From NCBI RefSeq assembly GCF_002015085.1, contig NZ_MUXW01000011.1, positions 56,291-84,659 on the forward strand: a stretch of DNA of 28,369 nt. Direction: 5' to 3'. A program made the position numbers and the translations under genes. Under the pieces are notes generated by a model that was not told the DNA's origin, ran no database searches, and worked only from the letters and a program-made list of their open reading frames with translations. This DNA is from Glaesserella parasuis (lineage in GTDB: Bacteria > Pseudomonadota > Gammaproteobacteria > Enterobacterales > Pasteurellaceae). Each line of letters begins with the position of its first letter. Within the stretch, counting starts at the first letter, position 1. This document shows positions 22,112-28,369 of this stretch, piece by piece.

Positions 22112-23539
22112 ATGAGCAATACCCGTATTGAAGTCGATCTATTAGGTGAACGTGAAGTTTCTAATGATGTGTATTGGGGTATCCATACTCTACGTGCAGT
22201 AGAAAATTTTAATATTTCTAAAAATACCATTTCTGATGTACCTGAGTTTGTGCGTGGTATGGTAATGGTGAAAAAGGCGACTGCACTTGCTAATGGCGAG
22301 TTAGGAGCAATTCCGAAGAAAATTGCAAAAGCGATTGTGCAAGCCTGTGATGAGATTTTAGTGAATGGTCGTTGTATGGATCAGTTCCCATCTGATGTGT
22401 ATCAAGGGGGAGCGGGTACTTCGGTGAATATGAATACCAATGAAGTGGTGGCAAACTTAGCACTGGAATTATTAGGGCATAAAAAAGGTGAATACCACAT
22501 CATCAATCCAATGGATCACGTTAATGCAAGCCAATCTACCAACGATGCTTATCCGACAGGTTTCCGTATTGCCGTTTACAACAGCATTATGCAATTAATC
22601 AGCAAAGTACTTTACTTGCAACACGGCTTTGAAAACAAAGCGGAAGAGTTCGCCAATATCTTAAAAATGGGACGTACCCAGTTGCAAGACGCTGTGCCAA
22701 TGACCGTTGGTCAAGAGTTCAAAGCGTTTTCTGTGCTGTTAGATGAAGAAGTGAAAAACTTAAAACGTACCGCAAAATTGTTGCTTGAAGTAAACTTAGG
22801 GGCAACGGCAATCGGTACAGGTTTGAATACGCCTGAAGGTTACGCACCGCTTGCAGTGAAATACCTTGCGGAAGTGACCCAACTGCCTTGTGTGTTATCC
22901 GAAAACTTAATTGAAGCGACATCAGACTGTGGTGCTTATGTGATGGTTCACGGTGCATTAAAACGTACAGCAGTGAAATTATCTAAAGTATGCAATGACT
23001 TACGTTTGCTTTCATCAGGTCCGCGTGCAGGCTTAAATGAAATCAACTTGCCTGAATTACAAGCAGGTTCTTCGATTATGCCAGCGAAAGTAAATCCAGT
23101 TGTGCCAGAAGTGGTGAACCAAGTATGCTTCAAAATTATCGGTAACGATACTTGTATTACCTTTGCTGCGGAAGCAGGGCAATTACAATTAAATGTGATG
23201 GAACCTGTTATCGGTCAAGCGATGTTTGAGTCTATCGACATCTTGGCAAATGCTTGTGTGAACTTGCGTGATAAATGTATTGACGGTATCACGGTGAACA
23301 AAGAGATTTGTGAAGGTTATGTATTTAACTCTATCGGTATTGTGACCTATCTTAATCCGTTTATCGGACACCACGAGGGCGATATTGTCGGTAAAATCTG
23401 TGCAACCACAGGCAGAAGCGTGCGTGAAGTCGTGTTAGAGCGTGGCTTGCTGACAGAAGCTCAATTAGATGATATTTTATCGGTCGAAAACTTGATGAAC
23501 CCGAAATATAAGGCAAAACGCTTTACGGAAGATGAATAA
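22112..23539 (+). CDS. aspA: Aspartate ammonia-lyase
   Basis: 475 residues, normal length. It converts L-aspartate to fumarate and ammonia, feeding anaerobic fumarate respiration. Motifs: YQGGAGTSVNMNTNEV, DHVNASQSTNDAYPT, and the signature GSSIMPAKVNPVVPEVVNQV with the catalytic-loop Ser. ATG 22112 follows TGAGGA. Single gene with its own CRP/FNR-type promoter; a double-palindrome repeat follows. Confidence 0.98.
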   Translation: MSNTRIEVDLLGEREVSNDVYWGIHTLRAVENFNISKNTISDVPEFVRGMVMVKKATALANGELGAIPKKIAKAIVQACDEILVNGRCMDQFPSDVYQGGAGTSVNMNTNEVVANLALELLGHKKGEYHIINPMDHVNASQSTNDAYPTGFRIAVYNSIMQLISKVLYLQHGFENKAEEFANILKMGRTQLQDAVPMTVGQEFKAFSVLLDEEVKNLKRTAKLLLEVNLGATAIGTGLNTPEGYAPLAVKYLAEVTQLPCVLSENLIEATSDCGAYVMVHGALKRTAVKLSKVCNDLRLLSSGPRAGLNEINLPELQAGSSIMPAKVNPVVPEVVNQVCFKIIGNDTCITFAAEAGQLQLNVMEPVIGQAMFESIDILANACVNLRDKCIDGITVNKEICEGYVFNSIGIVTYLNPFIGHHEGDIVGKICATTGRSVREVVLERGLLTEAQLDDILSVENLMNPKYKAKRFTEDE

Positions 23540-23553
23540 TTCCCGCTAGAAAT

Positions 23554-23634
23554 GTAGGGACGCCACGCTTGGCGTCCATAAATATCAACATTTTAGCCAA
23601 TATGGGAAACGGACGCCAAGCGTGGCGTCCCTAC
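23554..23634. repeat. Double-palindrome intergenic repeat (family member 2)
   Basis: Arms 23554-23577 and 23611-23634 are inverted repeats beginning GTAGGGACGCCACGC. Each arm is itself a hairpin (GGACGCCA-CGCT-TGGCGTCC). Spacer 33 bp. Same outer GTAGGGAC and design as 13263-13323, but with another core sequence that still pairs perfectly. Confidence 0.9.
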
Positions 23635-23672
23635 TACATTCGTTATAATGTTACATAATGCCAAATAATTCC

Positions 23673-23700
23673 CTTGAAATTTAAGAATAACGCCCTATTT
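23673..23700 (+). promoter_or_regulatory. Heat-shock (sigma-32) promoter of htpG
   Basis: CTTGAAA (23673-23679), 13 bp, CCCTATTT (23693-23700) closely fits the sigma-32 consensus CTTGAAA-N13-15-CCCCATnT. htpG is a standard member of this regulon. The start would be near 23707, giving a leader of about 165 bases. Confidence 0.75.
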
Positions 23701-23718
23701 AGTAGGGCGTTATTTTTT
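23686..23718 (+). terminator. aspA terminator, overlapping the htpG promoter
   Basis: AATAACGCCCTA / TAGGGCGTTATT (23686-23697 with 23703-23714), loop TTTAG, then T's. Its left arm contains most of the htpG -10 element. Transcripts begun at the htpG promoter contain only the right arm, so they would not be terminated. Confidence 0.8.
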
Positions 23719-23839
23719 ATATTCTTCCCCCATTTATGGGGGAAGTCCCCTTGCTTGCAAGGGGGATGAGGGCTAACAAACAATCCCCCATCGGTTTCGC
23801 TTTGCTCAACCACTTCCCCCGCAAGCTGGGGAAGAATAT
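23719..23839. repeat. 121-bp MITE-like multi-hairpin repeat in the htpG leader
   Basis: Perfect 12-bp terminal inverted repeats ATATTCTTCCCC (23719-23730) and GGGGAAGAATAT (23828-23839). Inside are hairpins TTCCCCCAT-TT-ATGGGGGAA (23725-23744), CCCCTTGC-TT-GCAAGGGG (23747-23764) and CTTCCCC/GGGGAAG near the right end. It has no coding function; a frame passing through it in front of htpG is accidental. The whole element lies in the predicted htpG mRNA leader. Confidence 0.75.
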
Positions 23840-23870
23840 CGATCATTCTATATATCATAAAGGAAACAAT

Positions 23871-25757
23871 ATGAGTACAAACCAAGAAACCCGTGGCTTT
23901 CAGTCGGAAGTCAAACAACTACTTCAATTAATGATCCACTCACTCTATTCTAATAAAGAGATCTTTTTGCGTGAGTTAATTTCCAATGCGTCGGACGCTG
24001 CTGATAAATTGCGTTTCAAAGCTCTTTCTCAACCTGAACTTTATGAGGGCGACGGTGAATTGTGTGTGCGTATCAGTATTGATGAAGCCTTAGGCACAAT
24101 CACCATCAGCGATAACGGTATCGGTATGAGCCGTGAGCAAGTGATCGATCATCTCGGCACCATTGCTAAATCAGGCACCAAAGAGTTTTTAAATGCACTC
24201 GGTTCAGACCAAGCGAAAGACAGTCAATTAATCGGGCAATTCGGGGTTGGCTTCTACTCCTCTTTTATCGTTGCTGATAAAGTGACCGTTCGCACCCGAG
24301 CCGCAGGCAGTGATGCAAGTCAAGGCGTATTGTGGGAATCGGCAGGCGAAGGCGATTACACCGTTGCCGATATTGAAAAAGCAGGACGTGGTACGGACGT
24401 GATTTTACACTTGCGTGATGATGAAAAAGAGTTTTTAAGTGAGTGGCGTTTGCGTGACATTATCGGTAAATACTCTGACCATATCGGTTTAGCGGTGGAA
24501 ATTCAAACCAAAGAGTATGACGATGAAGGCAAAGAAACTGGCACCAAATGGGAAAAAATTAACAAAGCTCAAGCACTCTGGACACGCTCTAAAAATGAGA
24601 TTTCTGATGAAGAATACAAAGAGTTCTACAAACATATCAGCCACGATTTTGCCGATCCGTTAATTTGGTCGCACAATAAAGTTGAAGGTAAACAAGAATA
24701 TACCAGCCTACTTTATGTACCAAGTAAAGCCCCTTGGGATCTGTTCCAGCGTGAACAAAAACACGGCTTAAAACTCTATGTGCAACGTGTGTTTATTATG
24801 GACGATGCGGAAGTCTTTATGCCGAATTATCTTCGCTTTATGCGTGGGTTATTAGATTCTAATGACTTGCCGTTAAACGTTTCTCGTGAAATTTTACAAG
24901 ACAACAAAACCACATCAGCACTGCGTTCAGCATTAACTAAACGTTCATTACAAATGTTGGAAAAACTGGCGAAAGACAACGTCGAACAATATCAACAATT
25001 TTGGAATGCGTTCGGTTTAGTCTTGAAAGAAGGCGTAGGGGAAGATTTCGCAAATAAAAACCAAGTGGCAGCCTTAGTTCGCTTTGCTTCAACGCATACT
25101 GACAGTAGCGAACAAGCGGTCAGTTTGAGCGATTATATTGCAAGAATGAAAGAAGGTCAGAAAGCGATTTACTTCTTAACTGCCGACAGCTATCAAGCAG
25201 CGAAAAACAGCCCACACTTAGAGCTGTTCAACAAAAAAGGCATTGAAGTCTTACTACTTTCTGACCGCATTGATGAATGGTTTATCAGCCATTTAACCGA
25301 ATTTGACGGCAAGCCATTACAAAGTATTACTAAATCAGATTTAGATTTAGGTGATCTTGCTGACAAAGAGGAAGAAGAAACCCAAAAAGCACAAGAAGCT
25401 GAATTTGCGAGCTTCTTAGAGAGAGCCAAAGGCTATTTAGGCGAACGTGTCAAAAAAGTGGTCTTAACTCACCGCTTGACCGACACAGCAGCCGTTGTTT
25501 CAACTGACAGCGATGAAATGACCACGCAAATGGCAAAACTATTCGCTGCAATGGGACAACAAGCCCCTGAAGTGAAATATACCTTTGAGTTAAACCCTGA
25601 ACATTCAATGGTAAAACGTATGGCTGATATTGCTGACGAAGCAGAATTTAACGACTGGATTGAACTCTTGTTTGAACAAGCGCTACTCGCTGAACGTGGC
25701 ACATTGGAAAATCCAACGGCGTTTATTAAACGGATGAATAAATTGCTAGGAGCATAA
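23871..25757 (+). CDS. htpG: Molecular chaperone HtpG (Hsp90)
   Basis: 628 residues (E. coli 624). ATP-dependent chaperone dimer. The N-terminal ATPase has ELISNASDAADKLR, DNGIGM, GTIAKSGTKEFL and GQFGVGFYSSFIV; the middle domain has LPLNVSREILQ; the C-terminal dimerisation domain ends IKRMNKLLG. ATG 23871 follows AAAGGAAA and matches the usual MSTNQETRGFQSEV; an in-frame start at 23736 lies inside the repeat and is rejected. The gene contains an uptake signal at 25112-25121. Confidence 0.98.
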   Translation: MSTNQETRGFQSEVKQLLQLMIHSLYSNKEIFLRELISNASDAADKLRFKALSQPELYEGDGELCVRISIDEALGTITISDNGIGMSREQVIDHLGTIAKSGTKEFLNALGSDQAKDSQLIGQFGVGFYSSFIVADKVTVRTRAAGSDASQGVLWESAGEGDYTVADIEKAGRGTDVILHLRDDEKEFLSEWRLRDIIGKYSDHIGLAVEIQTKEYDDEGKETGTKWEKINKAQALWTRSKNEISDEEYKEFYKHISHDFADPLIWSHNKVEGKQEYTSLLYVPSKAPWDLFQREQKHGLKLYVQRVFIMDDAEVFMPNYLRFMRGLLDSNDLPLNVSREILQDNKTTSALRSALTKRSLQMLEKLAKDNVEQYQQFWNAFGLVLKEGVGEDFANKNQVAALVRFASTHTDSSEQAVSLSDYIARMKEGQKAIYFLTADSYQAAKNSPHLELFNKKGIEVLLLSDRIDEWFISHLTEFDGKPLQSITKSDLDLGDLADKEEEETQKAQEAEFASFLERAKGYLGERVKKVVLTHRLTDTAAVVSTDSDEMTTQMAKLFAAMGQQAPEVKYTFELNPEHSMVKRMADIADEAEFNDWIELLFEQALLAERGTLENPTAFIKRMNKLLGA

Positions 25758-25761
25758 AGTT

Positions 25762-25788
25762 AAAGGGGCGGCTGTCGCCCCTTTATTT
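25762..25788 (+). terminator. htpG terminator
   Basis: AAAGGGGCG / CGCCCCTTT stem, loop GCTGT, then ATTTATT, 4 bp after the htpG stop. Confidence 0.85.
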
Positions 25789-25826
25789 ATTGAAATAAAC
25801 CGAAGCGAATATTGTTTAAAAGTGGT

Positions 25827-25873
25827 GTAATAGACAAATTGGCATAGCAGACAAAAGGGGGTAATAGACAAAT
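25827..25873. repeat. AGACAAA repeats with a 17-bp period
   Basis: AGACAAA at 25832, 25849 and 25866, exactly 17 bp apart; the outer two are within an identical 13-mer GTAATAGACAAAT. They lie between the convergent htpG and dacB genes. No function evident. Confidence 0.6.
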
Positions 25874-25947
25874 AAAGAAACATTGTATACAAAATAATAC
25901 CCAAATTTATACAACTGTTGTTACAGGTTTAAGTCGGTCTTATATCC

Positions 25948-27387
25948 TTAATTATTGTATAATGCCATAAACAAGTTATATTCAAACTGTGTTAAAGGTC
26001 CTCTTTGGGTTTTACTCTCTAATTCTCCTGTTGAATAACCATTAATAAATTGTACAAAAGCAATACGTTCTCCTTTTGCATTAGTCATAAATCCAGCTAA
26101 GTTATATACTCCTTTCAGTGCGCCTGTTTTAGCTATTACATTTTTTGCAAGAGGTTGCATTGACATTGAACCTCTCGCAGAAAGTGTTCCATCCACACCT
26201 GCGATGGGAAATGTTTCAAATAAATTTAAAGTTGGTTCATTTCTAGCTATTACTTCTAATGCTTGTAAAAGCGTTCTTGCATTTACTAAGTTATGTCTTG
26301 ATAAACCTGATCCATCAGCTATGATGCTATTGTTAAACTCTATATTTGCTTTAGATTTTAGGCTATTTCTTACAAAGTAGCTTGCCAAAGAAAATGAGAT
26401 TGGGCGGTGATATTGTTTATTTGCGATTGTTCTAAACAAGGCATCCGCAATTTGATTATCGGATTTTTTCATCATTTTTTTTATGAGCTCTTGTAGGGAT
26501 GCTGAATGATGTTCCGCAAGTAATGTGCCTTGCTGCGGTTTACTTTGTTGTTGAATATTACCATTAAATTGAATCCCAATACGTTTTAAATTAGCTTTAA
26601 TAACATTCCCTCCATAGCTTGTAGTGTCTTGCACGGCAAAACTCAATCCAACAGGTTTAGTTTGTTTAGATAAGCAACCTTTAATGTAGTAGCGATTGTT
26701 ATCATGTACAACGACATCAAGTTCACAGAAATTTGCTTCAGATTTGTCAGCAACATAGGCACTACTAAATACTTGTACTGGATAGGCGCTAGGAACGCTA
26801 ATTTTAATCAGACTTCCAATAGATTGATTTGCATCTAAATTCACATAAAAACAATTTTGATCGATATTTACTGCAGAGGAGGGAGCGCTAAAACAGTGGC
26901 TTAGATCATTCCATACCCAGCCGATGGCTTTATCATGACTAGCAAATACAGGTGTATCTATGATCAAATTGCCACTAATCTTATGTATGCCCTGTTCTTT
27001 TAATTGTGAAATTAGTTGAAATAACTGACCGCTAGTTAAAGTAGGATCTCCAGTAAATTTGGCGATTAAATCTCCCTCTAGCACCCCATTCTCAATTATA
27101 CCATTCGTCAAGAGCGCTGTTTGAAATTTAAAATCTGTGTTCAGCATGATCTTAGAGGCTAAAGCAGTAAATACTTTTTGAGTACTAGCTGGCAACATAA
27201 ACAGATCACTTTGATAATCGGTAACAATTTGATCGGTAGATAAATTTTTAGCGATAACACTGATTGATGTACCTTTAGGTAAATGAGAGATGAACGATGT
27301 AATATCGACCTCTGCTGAAGCACTATAAGGCATATAAAAAAGAGTTAAAAGTAAAATTCTAAGTTGTTTGAGCGAAAATGAAATCAT
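25948..27387 (-). CDS. dacB: D-alanyl-D-alanine carboxypeptidase/endopeptidase (PBP4)
   Basis: 479 residues. Periplasmic penicillin-binding protein that trims and cleaves cross-linked peptidoglycan. A signal peptide (LRILLLTLFYMPYSASA) precedes the mature start EVDIT. Active-site motifs: S-x-x-K in LPASTQKVF, S-D-N in KKSDNQIADALFR, K-T-G in IAKTGALKGVYNLAGF. Family-specific blocks such as ADGSGLSRHNLVNARTLLQ support PBP4. Divergent from greA, as in H. influenzae; the 119-bp gap should hold both promoters. Confidence 0.95.
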   Translation of the reverse strand: MISFSLKQLRILLLTLFYMPYSASAEVDITSFISHLPKGTSISVIAKNLSTDQIVTDYQSDLFMLPASTQKVFTALASKIMLNTDFKFQTALLTNGIIENGVLEGDLIAKFTGDPTLTSGQLFQLISQLKEQGIHKISGNLIIDTPVFASHDKAIGWVWNDLSHCFSAPSSAVNIDQNCFYVNLDANQSIGSLIKISVPSAYPVQVFSSAYVADKSEANFCELDVVVHDNNRYYIKGCLSKQTKPVGLSFAVQDTTSYGGNVIKANLKRIGIQFNGNIQQQSKPQQGTLLAEHHSASLQELIKKMMKKSDNQIADALFRTIANKQYHRPISFSLASYFVRNSLKSKANIEFNNSIIADGSGLSRHNLVNARTLLQALEVIARNEPTLNLFETFPIAGVDGTLSARGSMSMQPLAKNVIAKTGALKGVYNLAGFMTNAKGERIAFVQFINGYSTGELESKTQRGPLTQFEYNLFMALYNN

Positions 27388-27506
27388 AGTAAGGTTGCTA
27401 TTTTTATAAAGAAAATGAATAATAGTCGACTAATACTAGATTATATCTCTTTTTCTGCCAAGACATTCTCTAATTTTGGTAAGAACTTTTCTATTAAGGA
27501 TAAAAT

Positions 27507-27983
27507 ATGAAGCAAATTCCTATGACAGTGCGTGGTTCAGAGCAATTACGTGAAGAATTAGATTTTTTAAAGAATGTTCGCCGTCCAGAAATAATTAGTG
27601 CGATTACTGAGGCTAGGGAACATGGAGATTTGAAAGAAAATGCTGAGTATCATGCTGCGAGAGAGCAGCAAGGATTCTGCGAAGGGCGAATTAAAGAAAT
27701 TGAAAGCAAATTGGGAAATGCTCAGATTATTGATGTAAAGAATATGATTAATACTGGTAAGGTTATTTTTGGCTCTACAGTGACTTTACTCAATGTAAAT
27801 ACAGATGAATGTGTGACTTATCGTATTGTTGGTGATGATGAAGCAAATATTAAGGATGGCTTAATTTCCGTCAACTCTCCTATAGCAAGAGGATTAGTTG
27901 GGAAAGAAATTGACGACAATGTACATATACAAACACCTGGCGGAAATGTTGAATTTGATATTATTAAGGTAGAATATATTTAA
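27507..27983 (+). CDS. greA: Transcription elongation factor GreA
   Basis: 158 residues, normal length. It reactivates stalled RNA polymerase by promoting cleavage of backtracked RNA. The N-terminal coiled coil carries EAREHGDLKENAEYHAAREQ with the acidic tip pair (D-L-K-E), and the C-terminal FKBP-like domain has SPIARGLVGKEIDD and TPGG. ATG 27507 follows AAGGA. The 170 bp after it, up to the IS at 28156, show nothing that I can support. Confidence 0.97.
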   Translation: MKQIPMTVRGSEQLREELDFLKNVRRPEIISAITEAREHGDLKENAEYHAAREQQGFCEGRIKEIESKLGNAQIIDVKNMINTGKVIFGSTVTLLNVNTDECVTYRIVGDDEANIKDGLISVNSPIARGLVGKEIDDNVHIQTPGGNVEFDIIKVEYI

Positions 27984-28155
27984 GTTAGGAAAGTGGCAGT
28001 TATATAAAAGTAGATGTAAATATAAATATAGTTTTTCATGTTTCATTGTAAGAGCTCAATTATCGTACTAGTGGGGCTATATTTACATAACTTGACGCAA
28101 ACTATTTATTTAAAGCGTTAGGATTGTTTAGATAAAATCACAAATCGACGGCAGC

Positions 28156-28369
28156 GAGCCTCTCCCACAATTTGTGTAAATACCTGTTTCTGAGATAATA
28201 CATTCAGACACAGGTATTTTATTATGAACGAAAAACAACTTCACGCCTTGGCAGCGGAATTTGCCAAAACCTAAAAACACCAGAAGACCTCAATCAATTT
28301 TCACGGATGCTCAAGCAAATCACCGTCGAGGCTGCGTTAAATAGTGAACTGACCGACCATCTTGGTTAT
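28156..28369 (+). mobile_element. IS256-family insertion sequence, 5' end (right copy)
   Basis: From GAGCCTCTCCCACAATTTGT onward it repeats the left copy in inverse orientation, with two substitutions and one 1-bp deletion in the comparable transposase part. The 3' part is outside the window. With the left copy it frames the whole window as a 28-kb segment between inverted repeats. Confidence 0.88.
28224..28369 (+). pseudogene. IS256-family transposase, frameshifted N-terminus
   Basis: ATG 28224 starts MNEKQLHALAAEFAK as in the left copy, but only four A's remain at 28266-28269 where the left copy has five. The frame then meets TAA at 28272-28274. The original frame continues downstream (LNQFSRMLKQ). 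A sequencing error or programmed slippage in the A-run cannot be excluded. Confidence 0.8.

Noticed and set aside
23736..23870. In-frame N-terminal extension of htpG
   Set aside because: It runs through the hairpin repeat, lacks a ribosome binding site and is not part of HtpG proteins; ATG 23871 has both site and conserved N-terminus.
28038..28121. 27-codon frame after greA
   Set aside because: No ribosome binding site, no recognisable composition, and it could easily be chance.
1..28369. Composite transposon formed by the two IS copies
   Set aside because: The segment holds core chromosomal genes (ssrA, pth, purN, greA) in a normal context; the copies look like independent insertions or an inversion pair.

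Overview
The window is chromosomal DNA from a member of the Pasteurellaceae. The evidence is the Apl-type uptake signal ACAAGCGGT(C), for example at 18898-18907 and 25112-25121, a Haemophilus-like tmRNA with tag ANDEQYALAA, and the divergent dacB/greA pair. The signal variant points to the Actinobacillus/Mannheimia side of the family rather than to Haemophilus influenzae. I cannot name the species.

Layout: (1) 1-271 is the 5' part of an IS256-family element reading out of the window. It has cut a P4-type integrase gene, whose start survives at 272-456. (2) 633-11710 is a complete satellite-type island of about 11 kb inserted in the 3' end of ssrA. It is bounded by a 20-bp direct repeat (633-652 and 11691-11710). 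The truncated integrase beyond the left repeat, with its own arm-type repeats, shows that a second element sits in tandem at the same site. (3) 11691-17089 carries ssrA, pth-ychF, a lipoprotein with an apparent ATT start, and ilvD. (4) 17372-21919 carries the sodium-pumping oxaloacetate decarboxylase operon oadGAB, a yjdM-like gene and purN. (5) 22112-27983 carries aspA, htpG, dacB and greA. (6) 28156-28369 is a second copy of the same IS, inverted relative to the first and frameshifted after codon 15.

The island has no tail, terminase or major capsid genes. It encodes an integrase, two AlpA-like regulators, two Ogr/Delta-type zinc-finger activators, a DUF927-type P-loop protein beside a dense cluster of TAGGAAA repeats (probable replication origin), an Icd/Ash-like protein over a structured RNA-like segment, and a Fic protein as probable cargo. 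A second operon (AlpA, coiled-coil protein, gpO-like protein) starts at a promoter whose dyad lies where an Ogr-type activator should bind. The gpO-like protein keeps the protease triad of the P2 capsid scaffold/protease (D19, H48, S95). It lacks the scaffolding tail and has a duplicated 20-residue repeat instead. My best candidate for an undescribed system is therefore a P2-helper-dependent satellite that interferes with or redirects capsid maturation through a protease-only gpO mimic, switched on by helper or satellite Ogr proteins.

The chromosomal part is ordinary in gene content but has notable non-coding structure. There are two double-palindrome repeats of one family with different core sequences, a heat-shock promoter overlapping the aspA terminator, a 121-bp multi-hairpin repeat inside the htpG leader, and a near-consensus CRP site at -41.5 of aspA.
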